Notes under the pieces: model-generated
Seen by the model: the letters and a program-made list of their open reading frames with translations, nothing else
Databases searched by the model: none
What the model was told of the DNA's origin: nothing
In this document: positions 1-15,604 of the stretch, piece by piece
Numbering within the stretch: position 1 is the stretch's first letter
How the letters are laid out: every line of letters starts with the position of its first letter
Assembly (NCBI GenBank): GCA_016705245.1
Contig: JADIYM010000010.1
Span: 102,001-166,000 of the forward strand
Origin: Blastocatellia bacterium
GTDB taxonomy: Bacteria; Acidobacteriota; Blastocatellia; UBA7656; JADIYM01
Length of the DNA stretch: 64,000 bases
Direction: 5' to 3'
Translations under genes and position numbers: made by a program

Positions 1-1313
<1,313 letters not shown>

Positions 1314-1374
1314 TGCTTGTCGATCTCCTCGGAGCGGCAGCCTCCCGGCTGCCGCGTCCATAAAACGGCCGTCC

Positions 1375-5736
<4,362 letters not shown>

Positions 5737-6279
5737 TCTTTGGGTCGCTCCAGGTTCATCGCCGTGAATCGTTGGGTCGAGATGCGACGAGTGGCGTTGT
5801 GACCGTTGCGATCCGAAGCGCCATCGCCGCGGACCCGCGCGTCCCTGAATTCAGGTTCGCCCGTTCGGTCATCGTCACCGTCAATCTCCTCCCTCGACCA
5901 TTGGCACGAGTCACAAGATCACGTTTCGCATTGTTGCCCGGCGCGGTCGCGGCCAGTTGCGCGTTCCGTCGCCAACAGGACTGGAAAGGACATTCGTTCG
6001 AACCGGAACAGGCTGCGACGAATCGGGCTTCTCGAGGGCGTCGTGGTGCGACGATCCGCGAAAAACGCGACAAGGCGACCGAGTGGATACACCTCCACCG
6101 GCCGCGAACTCGCGTGCTGTCCTGGCTGGGTCGTCCGAATCGCTCCCCGCCTTCACCTGTTTTCCCCGATCCGGAGATCCGCGATCAACCGGAGCAGAGA
6201 GAGGAAACCGCCGACTAACCGGCGAGGCGGCGCGATCGCCGAAACGACGCTCGCGCCACATCGCAGCTACCCGGAAAAA
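5737..6279. other. 543-bp spacer between rplL and rpoB
   Basis: No convincing gene was found. Open frames here are Arg-rich, have no plausible start context and resemble no family I know. In many bacteria this interval holds an attenuator or a secondary promoter for rpoBC. I could not identify a clear terminator hairpin or a good -35/-10 pair, so its role is not assigned. Confidence 0.5.
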
Positions 6280-6666
6280 CTACTTGAGCTCGACCGTCGC
6301 GCCGGCCTCGGAGAGCTTCGCCTTCATCGCCTCGGCCTCGGCCTTGGCAACGCCCTCCTTGAGGGACTTGGGCGCCGCTTCGACAAGATCCTTCGCTTCC
6401 TTGAGGCCGAGGCCCGTCAGTTCGCGAACGACCTTGATGATGCCGATCTTCTTCGCCGCATCGAACGCTGCAAGGACGACGTCAAACTCGTCCTTCTCCT
6501 CAACCGGAGCAGCAGCGACCGCGCCCGCCGGAGCCGCGGCAACCGCCGCCGCCGCCGCCGAGACGCCGAAGGTCTCTTCCATCATCTTCACGAGTTCCGC
6601 CGCCTCGAGCAGCGTCAGTTCCTTGATCTGGTCCAGGATGCCCTGGAGCTTTGCCGTATCAGCCAT
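6280..6666 (-). CDS. rplL: 50S ribosomal protein L7/L12
   Basis: This is the stalk protein of the large ribosomal subunit, which recruits translational GTPases. It has 128 residues, the normal size. It has the N-terminal dimerisation helix region (LLEAAELVKMMEETFGV), an Ala-rich hinge, and the C-terminal domain with EKDEFDVVL and the highly conserved GLGLKEAKDLVEAAPK. I chose the ATG at 6664-6666 because an AGGAG site lies just upstream and the protein then begins MADTAKLQ; an upstream in-frame start would add 13 atypical residues. It is in the rplKAJL-rpoBC cluster, 131 bp after rplJ. Confidence 0.98.
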   Translation of the reverse strand: MADTAKLQGILDQIKELTLLEAAELVKMMEETFGVSAAAAAVAAAPAGAVAAAPVEEKDEFDVVLAAFDAAKKIGIIKVVRELTGLGLKEAKDLVEAAPKSLKEGVAKAEAEAMKAKLSEAGATVELK

Positions 6667-6797
6667 TGTGAGGTCACTCCTTCCACCGCGCGTTTCGCGC
6701 TTCAATCAGATGATTCAATACCCAAAACCAGCCATCAGCGCCCGTGGGGCCCGATCAGGACACCACCCGGTTGCGGACGGTCGAGCGCCGAGAGCCG

Positions 6798-7316
6798 CTA
6801 TCGCTCTTTGGCCTTTGCTTCGCTGACAACGATCGTCAGGTCGCGTGCTACCGCCGATGTCACAGTGGCGAGCCGCTGCGCGCCGCTGTTGATGACGAAC
6901 ATCATCTTGGAGATGAGTTCTTCCTTCGACGGCATGGTCGCGAGCGTTTCGATATCGGCCACGTCGATTACGCGACCGTCGACAATTCCCGCCTTGAAAA
7001 CGAACTTGGCGTGGTGCTTGGCAAAGTCCGTGAGTACCTTGGCCGTCGTGACGGGATCGTCAGGCGTCGTTGCGATCGCCGTCGTCCCGACGAACTTGTC
7101 GCGGATCGGCTCGAGGGGCGTTCCCTCGACGGCGAGCCGCGCCAGCGTGTTCTTCACGACCCGGTACGTGATCTTCGCCTTCGCGACAGCCTCTCGGAGC
7201 TCGGCGTCCTCAGACACGGTCATGCCCTTGAAATCGACGAGATACGCGCTGCCGACATTGGTGAATTCGCTCTTGAGCGCCTCGAGGGCGGTTATTTTCT
7301 GCTTTCGAGTCTTCAC
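6798..7316 (-). CDS. rplJ: 50S ribosomal protein L10
   Basis: L10 anchors L7/L12 dimers to the ribosome; this copy has 172 residues. Typical features are the N-terminal RNA-binding globular part (MKTRKQKITALEALKSEF), the conserved VVKNTLARLA segment and a C-terminal helix that binds L7/L12. The start codon lies 15 bp after the rplA stop. Because L10 usually represses its own operon by binding leader RNA, an autoregulatory element would be expected just upstream, but the short rplA-rplJ gap leaves little room for the classic leader. Confidence 0.97.
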   Translation of the reverse strand: MKTRKQKITALEALKSEFTNVGSAYLVDFKGMTVSEDAELREAVAKAKITYRVVKNTLARLAVEGTPLEPIRDKFVGTTAIATTPDDPVTTAKVLTDFAKHHAKFVFKAGIVDGRVIDVADIETLATMPSKEELISKMMFVINSGAQRLATVTSAVARDLTIVVSEAKAKER

Positions 7317-7331
7317 GACGTCCTCCTCGCC

Positions 7332-8012
<681 letters not shown>

Positions 8013-8089
8013 TTCGGCTCCTTTCAGGTCCAAGCGTGCCGCGAAGGCACTCCCTGTCTTACCGACCGGTTTCGGGCATTGCCCGGGTA

Positions 8090-8515
8090 CTAATCGCTGA
8101 TCGTCAATCCCATGTTCCGGGCCGTGCCCTCGATGGTCTTGATCGCTGCCTCGAGCCGGAAGCAATTGAGGTCCGGCATCTTGAGCTGCGCAATCTCTTC
8201 TACCTGTTTCCGCGTGACCGAACCGACCTTCGTCTTGTTCGGGGTCGCCGAACCCTTGTCGACTCCCGCGGCCTTCATCAGGAGGTCCGGCGCCGGAGGC
8301 GTCTTCGTGATGAAGCTGAACGAGCGGTCGGCGTACACCGTGATGACCACGGGAATCTTGAGCTCGCCCGCGTTCTGCGTCTTGGCGTTGAAGGCCTTGC
8401 AGAACTCCATGATGTTGACGCCGTGCTGTCCGAGCGCCGGACCGACGGGCGGGGCCGGATTGGCCTTTCCTGCCGGAATCTGCAGCTTCACCATCCCGAT
8501 GACTTTCTTCGCCAT
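8090..8515 (-). CDS. rplK: 50S ribosomal protein L11
   Basis: L11 binds 23S rRNA at the GTPase-associated centre. The protein has 141 residues, the standard length. It begins MAKKVIGMVKLQIPAGKANP and contains the PPVGPALGQHGVNIMEFCK block, with a C-terminal RNA-binding domain ending in ARNMGLTI. No strong Shine-Dalgarno sequence was seen before the ATG. It lies 93 bp downstream of nusG. Confidence 0.97.
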   Translation of the reverse strand: MAKKVIGMVKLQIPAGKANPAPPVGPALGQHGVNIMEFCKAFNAKTQNAGELKIPVVITVYADRSFSFITKTPPAPDLLMKAAGVDKGSATPNKTKVGSVTRKQVEEIAQLKMPDLNCFRLEAAIKTIEGTARNMGLTISD

Positions 8516-8608
8516 AACGCTGACTGCGAAGGTCCGACGATGCGTCTGCGGACCCGCTTCCTCCAGTTCATTTGCCGGTGCGCGCGGACTCGGCCGCCGG
8601 CCGCCCGG

Positions 8609-9172
8609 CTATTCCTCGTCTGAAAACGAAAGCTTTTCGACCTGCAGGAAGTCCAGTTCCACCGGAGTGGACCGCCCGAAGATCGTGACCATGACTTTGA
8701 GGGTGCTCTTGTCGGAGTTAACCTCCTCGACCACACCCGTGAAGCCCTTGAACGGGCCTTCCATGATTCGAACCGTCTCGCTCTGGACAAACGAAACCTT
8801 CGGCTTCGGCCGCTCGGCCGCCTCGGTCACGTGGTGGACGATCTGATCCACCTCTTCGTCCTTGAGCGGTGTCGGCTTCTGCCCGCCAACGAATCCGGTG
8901 ACTTTCGGCGTCGCCTTGATCGTGTGCCAGACTTCCTTGCCAACCTCGTCCTTTTCGTCAACCTCGAGCTGCACGAGCACATAACCCGGAAAGAGCATGC
9001 GCGGCGTCTCGACACGCTTGGAGCCGCGAAGCTCGACGACGGTCTCAGTGGGAACGAGGACTTCCGAGATCTGGCTCTCCATGCCGTAGGCTTTCACCCG
9101 GCTGATGAGGCTGTCCCGGACCTTCTTCTCGTACCCCGAGTAGGTGTGAATGATGAACCAGCGCTTTGGCAT
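8609..9172 (-). CDS. nusG: Transcription termination/antitermination protein NusG
   Basis: NusG binds RNA polymerase and links it to Rho or to the ribosome. The protein has 187 residues. The N-terminal NGN domain starts MPKRWFIIHTYSGYEKKV and includes the LFPGYVLVQ motif; the C-terminal KOW domain contains VRIMEGPFKGFTGVVEEV. It is encoded between secE and rplK, the near-universal arrangement. Confidence 0.97.
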   Translation of the reverse strand: MPKRWFIIHTYSGYEKKVRDSLISRVKAYGMESQISEVLVPTETVVELRGSKRVETPRMLFPGYVLVQLEVDEKDEVGKEVWHTIKATPKVTGFVGGQKPTPLKDEEVDQIVHHVTEAAERPKPKVSFVQSETVRIMEGPFKGFTGVVEEVNSDKSTLKVMVTIFGRSTPVELDFLQVEKLSFSDEE

Positions 9173-9193
9173 CGTCGATCGCGAATGTCCCGT

Positions 9194-9469
9194 CTAGACC
9201 AGCCACTTCTCGAGCTGCGAGAAGAAGAGCTCGAGGAGATTGTCGACCACCCACAAGAAGGCGGAGAAAAAGACGACCGCGATCATCACGACGACTGTCG
9301 TCGAAATAACCTCTGAGCGCGTCGGCCACGAGACTTTCTTCAGTTCAAGACGCACGTCCTTGAGGAACTGAATCGGCTTCGCAAGGAAGCCTCCGCCCGA
9401 GCTCGCCCGCGGTGCCGGCTTTGTTACCTCCGGCATTTCGGCTGAATCCATCGATGCTTCCTTGGTCAC
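9194..9469 (-). CDS. secE: Preprotein translocase subunit SecE
   Basis: SecE is the small essential subunit of the SecYEG channel in the inner membrane. The protein has 91 residues with a single C-terminal transmembrane segment (VVVMIAVVFFSAFLWVV) preceded by the conserved amphipathic stretch LKKVSWPTRSEV. A second in-frame ATG lies six codons downstream of the first, so the true start could be at 9451. It is directly upstream of nusG (21-bp gap) and downstream of the tRNA-Trp gene. Confidence 0.95.
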   Translation of the reverse strand: MTKEASMDSAEMPEVTKPAPRASSGGGFLAKPIQFLKDVRLELKKVSWPTRSEVISTTVVVMIAVVFFSAFLWVVDNLLELFFSQLEKWLV

Positions 9470-9490
9470 GTCGTTTCGGTCAACTTCATC

Positions 9491-9566
9491 TGGCAGGGGT
9501 ACCAGGATTCGAACCCGGCCTTACGGTTTTGGAGACCGCCGTGCTAACCGCTGACACTATACCCCT
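9491..9566 (-). tRNA. tRNA-Trp (CCA)
   Basis: The sequence folds into a complete cloverleaf read on the minus strand. It has a 7-bp acceptor stem (AGGGGTA/TACCCCT), a D arm, an anticodon arm with loop CTCCAAA giving anticodon CCA, and a T arm with TTCGAAT. The 3' CCA is encoded. It sits between rpmG and secE, a common position for trpT. Confidence 0.95.
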
Positions 9567-9592
9567 GTGGTTCTTGACTTCTTCGCAGCGAG

Positions 9593-9745
9593 CTACTTTG
9601 TCTCGCGATGCGACTTGTGTGCCCGGCACTTCTTGCAGAACTTCTTGAATTCGAGACGCTCGGTCTTCGTCTTCTTGTTCTTGTCGGTGTAGTAGTTCCG
9701 GTTCTTGCACTCGGTGCACTGCAGAATGATGTTGTCGCGCGGCAT
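9593..9745 (-). CDS. rpmG: 50S ribosomal protein L33
   Basis: This is a 50-codon gene. The protein begins MPRDNIILQCTECKNRNYYT and ends KKCRAHKSHRETK. It has two CxxC pairs (CTEC near residues 10-13 and CKKC near 38-41), so this is the zinc-binding form of L33. It lies between tuf and tRNA-Trp in the classical tuf-rpmG-trpT-secE-nusG order. The ATG is at 9743-9745, with only a moderate purine-rich site upstream. Confidence 0.95.
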   Translation of the reverse strand: MPRDNIILQCTECKNRNYYTDKNKKTKTERLEFKKFCKKCRAHKSHRETK

Positions 9746-9757
9746 GGTCAGATACTC

Positions 9758-10944
<1,187 letters not shown>

Positions 10945-10996
10945 CGAACCACCTACCTCGTTATCCTGTCGAAATCTGTCGTGTACCCGTCGAGAG

Positions 10997-11068
10997 AGCC
11001 CGCGATGGGGATCGAACCCATGGCCTCATCCTTACCAAGGATGCGCTCTGCCACTGAGCTACGCGGGC
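10997..11068 (-). tRNA. tRNA-Thr (GGT)
   Basis: A complete cloverleaf with acceptor GCCCGCG/CGCGGGC, an anticodon loop TTGGTAA giving anticodon GGT, and a T loop TTCGATC. The 3' CCA is not encoded. It is the tRNA nearest tuf, matching the thrT position of E. coli. Confidence 0.94.
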
Positions 11069-11153
11069 GGAGCCGTTGTGCCCGAACGTCCGCGCCTCGA
11101 GCGTTCGCCGGAACTACGTGACTGACACGCATTCGAACCGGCGCAAGAAAACA

Positions 11154-11229
11154 TGGAGCGGGCGACGAGATTCGAACTCGCGACCCTCAGCTTGGAAGGC
11201 TGATGCTCTACCAACTGAGCTACACCCGC
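11154..11229 (-). tRNA. tRNA-Gly (TCC)
   Basis: A complete cloverleaf with acceptor GCGGGTG, an anticodon loop CTTCCAA giving anticodon TCC, and T loop TTCGAAT. The 3' CCA is encoded. Third in the four-tRNA run upstream of tuf. Confidence 0.95.
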
Positions 11230-11264
11230 CCATTTCTTCATTTACGCTCAAAGAGCCAAAATGC

Positions 11265-11352
11265 TGGTGCAGGGGGTAGGATTCGAACCTACGTAAGGCT
11301 GTCGCCTGCCGGGTTTACAGCCCGGTGCCATTAACCACTCGACCACCCCTGC
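11265..11352 (-). tRNA. tRNA-Tyr (GTA)
   Basis: A class II tRNA with a long variable arm. Acceptor GCAGGGG pairs with the 3' side, and the anticodon loop CTGTAAA gives anticodon GTA. The T loop is TTCGAAT and the 3' CCA is encoded. Second in the run. Confidence 0.95.
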
Positions 11353-11366
11353 CCAAAAAATCAAAG

Positions 11367-11438
11367 AGCCGGTGAAGGGACTCGAACCCCGACCAGCTGA
11401 TTACAAATCAGCTGCTCTACCAACTGAGCTACACCGGC
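11367..11438 (-). tRNA. tRNA-Thr (TGT)
   Basis: Acceptor GCCGGTG/CACCGGC, anticodon loop TTTGTAA giving anticodon TGT, and T loop TTCGAGT. The 3' CCA is not encoded. It is the first gene of the Thr-Tyr-Gly-Thr-tuf transcription unit, in the same order as thrU-tyrU-glyT-thrT-tufB of E. coli. Confidence 0.95.
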
Positions 11439-11492
11439 TGAGTCACTCACGGAGACACAGGCGCCGGCGCGGACACACTTCGCAAAGGGCGC

Positions 11493-11520
11493 AGCTTACC
11501 ACAGAGGAAAGATCATGCAA
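11493..11520 (-). promoter_or_regulatory. Weak candidate promoter for the tRNA-tuf operon
   Basis: On the minus strand TTGCAT (11515-11520) and TAAGCT (11493-11498) are separated by 16 bp, about 55 nt upstream of the first tRNA. Each hexamer matches the sigma70 consensus only partly. Position is the main argument. Confidence 0.3.
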
Positions 11521-11606
11521 GTGAAATCTTGCGCGGGAGCAATTTTGTGGCCAGACGCGCTCGAAACCCGCATCGTCATGCCCACCAACATGTTGCCGTT
11601 AGCGGG

Positions 11607-12134
11607 ATGTGGCGCGTAGCATCGCGTTCGGTGACCCCGACGCCCATCTCGCGCGGACCTTTCGCCGTCTCCGATCTGCCGGCCCACGCGCTCGTCCTGC
11701 TCGTCGGCACGTCGGGTAGCGGAAAGTCCACCCTGGCCCGGCAAGTCTTCGCCGAGACTCAAGTGCTCTCGAGCGATCGACTCAGGGGATGGATCTCGGA
11801 CGACGAATCGGATCAGTCCGTGTCGTCGCAAGCCTTCGAGGTTCTCGGCCTGCTCGTGCGCCATCGGCTGGCAATCGGACGAACGACCGTCGTCGATGCC
11901 ACTAACGTCTCGCGTTCGTCACGGGCGGAATTCCTCGGCGTGGCTCGTGCCGCGGGCCGGCCCGCCGTGGCCGTGGTGCTCGACGTCAGCGTGGAGGAGT
12001 GCGTGGCCCGCGATGCGGCGAGGGCCGACCGTCGCGTCGGGCGCGCCATCATCGAGTCGCAACGCAGAACGCTGGACGCTTCGATTTCCGACATCGCGCT
12101 CGAAGGCTTCGACGAGATCCGAGTAATGAACTGA
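11607..12134 (+). CDS. Stand-alone Pnkp-type polynucleotide kinase domain (P-loop NTPase)
   Basis: A protein of about 175 residues resembling the N-terminal 5'-OH polynucleotide kinase domain of bacterial Pnkp RNA-repair proteins. The Walker A motif is GTSGSGKST. It is followed by VLSSDRLRG and ISDDESDQS and the VVDATNVSRSSR block, all characteristic of that kinase. Full Pnkp also has phosphatase and ligase domains; neither is present here, and the next genes are unrelated. The start is uncertain: an ATG at 11607 is used, a GTG at 11631 is equally possible, and neither has a good ribosome binding site. It could act on RNA, DNA or a small molecule. The AAA_33-like fold is clear but the substrate is inferred. 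Confidence 0.8.
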   Translation: MWRVASRSVTPTPISRGPFAVSDLPAHALVLLVGTSGSGKSTLARQVFAETQVLSSDRLRGWISDDESDQSVSSQAFEVLGLLVRHRLAIGRTTVVDATNVSRSSRAEFLGVARAAGRPAVAVVLDVSVEECVARDAARADRRVGRAIIESQRRTLDASISDIALEGFDEIRVMN

Positions 12135-12232
12135 CTCCGTGCCTCCAAGTCTCCGTGACTCTGCGTTCGAAGCTCTTCGTGGGTCATTGAAGAGCTTCGC
12201 GCACAGAGACACGCGGGCATAGAGGCACGGAG
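12135..12232. repeat. Family-A intergenic inverted repeat, copy 1
   Basis: Outer arms CTCCGTGCCTC (12135-12145) and GAGGCACGGAG (12222-12232) pair perfectly. Inner arms CGAAGCTCTTC (12168-12178) and GAAGAGCTTCG (about 12189-12199) also pair. The same vocabulary (GCCTC, CTCTGCG, GAAGCTC) recurs in other spacers of the window. Confidence 0.75.
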
Positions 12233-12246
12233 AAGCGTGACTGCTC

Positions 12247-12255
12247 TGCTATAGT
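12247..12255 (+). promoter_or_regulatory. Candidate extended -10 promoter of the permease pair
   Basis: TGCTATAGT lies 9 nt upstream of the dppB-like ATG. No good -35 hexamer was found. Initiation 7-8 nt downstream would leave only 2-3 nt of leader, so the message would be nearly leaderless, which agrees with the lack of a Shine-Dalgarno site. Confidence 0.45.
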
Positions 12256-12264
12256 CACGCCCCG

Positions 12265-13197
12265 ATGCCGCGATTCCTGCTGATTGTAGCGAGGCGACTG
12301 CTGCTACTCGTACCGGTCATATTCCTCGTCGTCACGTTCGTTTTCCTGCTGGTTCACCTGGTCCCCGGAGATCCGGCGCGCCTCATCGTTGGCGAGAATG
12401 CCTCTCAGGAAACCTACATGGACATGCGCCGGCGGATGCGGCTCGACCTGCCGATGCATCAGCAGTACCTCGCCTTCTGGCGCCAAGACATTCTGACCGG
12501 GGAGCTCGGCCGCGACTACATCACCAACGAACCGAACATTCGCCGCGTGATGCGGCGCTATCCGGCGACGATCGTTCTTGCGATTTCGGCCCTCCTCGTC
12601 GTCATCGTCGTGGCTGTCCCCCTGGGCGTCACGGCTGCCACGCACCGTGGCGGGATCGTCGACGCCATCTCGTCGGTCGTCGCGCTGCTTGGGGTCAGCC
12701 TGCCGAGCTTCGCACTGGCCCCGCTGCTGATCCTGTTCTTTTCCGTGAAGATGCGGTGGCTCCCGGTCTCGGGTCCGGGTTCGTTTCGGCATCTCATCCT
12801 GCCGGCCGTCACGCTGGGCTTCGCGCTTGCCGCGGTCGTCACGCGCATCGTCCGATCGAGCGTTATCGAGGAGCTCGGCGAAGACTATGTCCGAACGGCG
12901 AGAGCGAAGGGACTGACCGAGGCGCGGGTGCTATACAAGCATGTGCTGAAGAACTCGCTCATCCCGGTAGTCACCATTCTCGGTCTGCAGTTCGGTGTCC
13001 TGCTCGCCGGCGCCATCGTCACCGAATACATCTACAGCTGGCCGGGGATCGGTTCCCTGCTGCTCGAGTCGATCAACCAGCGAAACTACTCTCTGACCCA
13101 GAGCTGCATTCTGATCATCTCTATCACCTACGTGCTCGTTAACACGGGAACCGACCTGCTCTATCGGTGGCTGGACCCGAGGATCAAGGTGGAGTAG
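12265..13197 (+). CDS. ABC transporter permease, DppB/OppB family
   Basis: An inner-membrane permease of a peptide/nickel-type ABC importer, 310 residues. It has an N-terminal transmembrane helix followed by the family motif VHLVPGDPAR, five further hydrophobic segments, and the EAA cytoplasmic loop for ATPase contact (RTARAKGLTEARVLYKHVLKN, given in part: ARAKGLTEAR). The C terminus (YRWLDPRIKV) is typical. It is followed after 2 bp by a DppC-type partner. No substrate-binding protein or ATPase gene is adjacent, so the transported substrate cannot be inferred. Confidence 0.92.
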   Translation: MPRFLLIVARRLLLLVPVIFLVVTFVFLLVHLVPGDPARLIVGENASQETYMDMRRRMRLDLPMHQQYLAFWRQDILTGELGRDYITNEPNIRRVMRRYPATIVLAISALLVVIVVAVPLGVTAATHRGGIVDAISSVVALLGVSLPSFALAPLLILFFSVKMRWLPVSGPGSFRHLILPAVTLGFALAAVVTRIVRSSVIEELGEDYVRTARAKGLTEARVLYKHVLKNSLIPVVTILGLQFGVLLAGAIVTEYIYSWPGIGSLLLESINQRNYSLTQSCILIISITYVLVNTGTDLLYRWLDPRIKVE

Positions 13198-13199
13198 GC

Positions 13200-14009
13200 A
13201 TGTCGCGACTCTCGATCGCCGGTCTCGTCATCGTCGTCCTGCTTGCAGTCGTAGCGCTGCTCGGCCCGATCATCTACTCGTGGGAAGACGTGACGCGGCA
13301 GAACCTCGAGTCCCGCCTCGAAACGCCGACGTCGTCGCAGTTGCTCGGGACCGACCAGCTCGGTCGCGACGTCCTCGCGCGAACGCTCTACGGTGCCCGC
13401 GTCTCGCTTCAGGTCGGACTCCTCGTCGTCGTCATTTCAGCGTCAATCGGCACGACCATCGGCCTGATCTCCGGATACTACGGCGGTTGGGTCGATCAGG
13501 TGATCTCCGGGGTGCTGTTCAATGTGTTCCTCGCCTTCCCGGGAGTTCTCTTGGCGATCGCCATCGTGGCCTTCCTCGGAGCCAGCCTGACGAACCTCAT
13601 CACGGCGCTCTGCGTCATAGGCTGGGTCAGTTACGCGCGGCTCATCCGCGGGCAGGTACTGAAGGTGCGCGAGCTCGATTTCGTGACGGCCTCGCGCGCG
13701 CTCGGCGCCGGTGACTTTCGAATCGTCTGGCGCCACATCCTGCCGAATTCGGTTCAACCACTGATCGTCCAGGCCAGTCTGGGGATGGCAGGGGCCGTTC
13801 TTGCCGAGGCGACGTTGAGCTTTCTCGGTCTCGGCGTGCCCGGAGCGATGCCGTCGTGGGGCAAGATGATCAACGAGTCACGCGAAGTCTGGTTCTCGGC
13901 CCCGCACCTCTTCCTGGTGCCAGGCGCCATGATCATGCTCACGGTACTCGGGTTCAACTTCCTCGGCGACGGACTGCGAGACCGGCTGGATCCGAAGCTG
14001 AGGCGATAG
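13200..14009 (+). CDS. ABC transporter permease, DppC/OppC family
   Basis: The second permease of the pair, 269 residues. It has an N-terminal transmembrane helix, then LLGTDQLGRDVLARTLYGAR, the classic DppC motif, five more membrane segments, an EAA loop (ASRALGAGDFRIVWRHILPN), and the C-terminal GDGLRDRLDPKLR. The ATG at 13200 follows the upstream stop by 2 bp, implying translational coupling. The ATPase and binding-protein genes must lie elsewhere. Confidence 0.92.
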   Translation: MSRLSIAGLVIVVLLAVVALLGPIIYSWEDVTRQNLESRLETPTSSQLLGTDQLGRDVLARTLYGARVSLQVGLLVVVISASIGTTIGLISGYYGGWVDQVISGVLFNVFLAFPGVLLAIAIVAFLGASLTNLITALCVIGWVSYARLIRGQVLKVRELDFVTASRALGAGDFRIVWRHILPNSVQPLIVQASLGMAGAVLAEATLSFLGLGVPGAMPSWGKMINESREVWFSAPHLFLVPGAMIMLTVLGFNFLGDGLRDRLDPKLRR

Positions 14010-14021
14010 CGAGGAGCCAGG

Positions 14022-14137
14022 AGAGCTCGCACACGGAGGCGCGGAGACTCTGACACGCAGAGCCCGAACCACGTGAGACACCAAGACTCGGCAGACTTTG
14101 TGCCTCCGGGTCTCCGTGCCTCCGTGTGCGAAGCTCT
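14022..14137. repeat. Family-A intergenic inverted repeat, copy 2
   Basis: Left arm AGAGCTCGCACACGGAGGC (14022-14040) pairs almost perfectly with GCCTCCGTGTGCGAAGCTCT (14118-14137). It lies between convergent genes and could serve as a bidirectional terminator, although there is no T-run. Confidence 0.7.
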
Positions 14138-14143
14138 CTTTCC

Positions 14144-15490
14144 CTAGTTCGTCGTGAGCACGATTTGCCCGTTGATCGGTCCCGTCGTGCAGTTTCCTCG
14201 AGGACGGCCGCCAATCGGAATGGTGAAGGTTCGCCGGGCCGGCGCCACTTCAATGACTGAAACGGTACCGTCACCGCTGTTCGCCGTATAGAGCTCCTCG
14301 AGATCCGATCCGCCAACGATCGTGATCCCCATCGGCTGCAGCCCAACGGGAACGCGTGTCGTCTCGCGGAGCTCGTCAAGGTCGACAAAGCTCACCGAGT
14401 CTGCGCCAAAGTTTGTGACGTAGGCGGTTTCCTGGGCAGGACCGCCGACTGCCACGCCCCACGGCATGGTCCCAACGCCAACATTGCCGAGGAACGAGCC
14501 CGTGACGACGTCGACGAGCGATACGACGTTGGCGCCAGAGCACGCAACGACGACCCTTTGCGTCGCAAACTGGCCGCCGATCGCAACACCTATCGGCGCA
14601 TCTGCAACTCCAACCGTCCCGATCACCGTATTGCCGAGAACATTGATGATGGTCAGGGTGTCATCGTCGCGATTCGCCACCCAGACACGCTCGTCGAACC
14701 CTGGCGTACCAGAGATCGCTACGCCTTGCGGAAAGCGACCGACCGGTATCGAACCGAGCACGGTCAAGCTGTCGACGTCGATGACCGAGACCGTGTTGCT
14801 TCCTGCATTCGTGACGTAGGCCGTCTGATTGCCCGGGTTGCCGGCCACGGCAACGTAAGACGGTCGGCTGCCAACTGCGAGCGTCGCGACCAGGTTTCCG
14901 TTGACGCGATTCACCACACTGACGGTTCCGCTGCCGGAATTGCAGACCAGGGCCGCCTGGAGACCGCTGGACTCGTCCCCGCCGACGTCGACTCCAAGCG
15001 GCTGCGAACCGACGCTGGTTCGATCGAGAACCGTCTTGTCCTGTGAATCGATGAATACGAGTTGGTCGCCATCCGGATCGGCTATCGCAATTGCCGACCG
15101 CACGAACTTGAGTTTGCCCTTGCTGTTCGTGAAGTTGATGTTCAACGAAACGAACCCGGCCTGGCTGTTGTCGGCGGACGAGAAATCCACCTCGAAGACT
15201 GTGGTGCTGACGCGCCGACTCTGGCCGACAACGACGTTGCCGACCGTCTGGACGACGTCGATGCCGTCATCATTCGAGTTCTTGAAGCTGCGGCCGGATT
15301 TCAGCGAAATCCGGTAGGTGAAACTCGATCCGGGTGCCACGACCGGAAACAGAGCCGGATCCGCATCGCGGATCGCGGTCTTCGAGTCCACTTCCTTTCG
15401 TTGCCCGCCCGCTTGCGCGACGGCAACGAGCGATGCAAAGAGAAGCGCAATCACGCCCAGTCGTGCAAGAAGTGCGGAGTACCGTTTCAT
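14144..15490 (-). CDS. Secreted YVTN-type beta-propeller protein
   Basis: A 448-residue exported protein with an N-terminal signal peptide (hydrophobic LARLGVIALLFASLVAVAQA). Residues about 45-140 form a globular region, followed by seven or so beta-propeller blades of the YVTN type. Each blade carries variants of TAYVTNAGSNTVSVID and PVGRFPQGVAI. These propellers usually serve as interaction scaffolds on the cell surface or in the periplasm, and no enzymatic motif was seen. It has its own promoter overlapping the end of the upstream Roadblock gene. Confidence 0.85.
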   Translation of the reverse strand: MKRYSALLARLGVIALLFASLVAVAQAGGQRKEVDSKTAIRDADPALFPVVAPGSSFTYRISLKSGRSFKNSNDDGIDVVQTVGNVVVGQSRRVSTTVFEVDFSSADNSQAGFVSLNINFTNSKGKLKFVRSAIAIADPDGDQLVFIDSQDKTVLDRTSVGSQPLGVDVGGDESSGLQAALVCNSGSGTVSVVNRVNGNLVATLAVGSRPSYVAVAGNPGNQTAYVTNAGSNTVSVIDVDSLTVLGSIPVGRFPQGVAISGTPGFDERVWVANRDDDTLTIINVLGNTVIGTVGVADAPIGVAIGGQFATQRVVVACSGANVVSLVDVVTGSFLGNVGVGTMPWGVAVGGPAQETAYVTNFGADSVSFVDLDELRETTRVPVGLQPMGITIVGGSDLEELYTANSGDGTVSVIEVAPARRTFTIPIGGRPRGNCTTGPINGQIVLTTN

Positions 15491-15574
15491 GAAGACACCC
15501 GTAGCTTGGTCGCTGAATACCGAGCCGTCCGCTTCATCGTCCGATCACCCCGGGCGCGCGCGGAGAGACTTCGC

Positions 15575-15604
15575 ATTATAACAACGCGGACGGAGGCTCG
15601 TCAG
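15575..15604 (-). promoter_or_regulatory. Promoter of the YVTN propeller gene
   Basis: CTGACG (15599-15604) and a perfect TATAAT (15575-15580) are separated by 18 bp on the minus strand, about 85 bp upstream of the start codon. The -35 box overlaps the stop codon of the Roadblock gene. Confidence 0.6.

Noticed and set aside
5756..6073. 105-codon frame upstream of rpoB
   Set aside because: Arg-rich, no ribosome binding site, and overlaps equally poor frames on the other strand.
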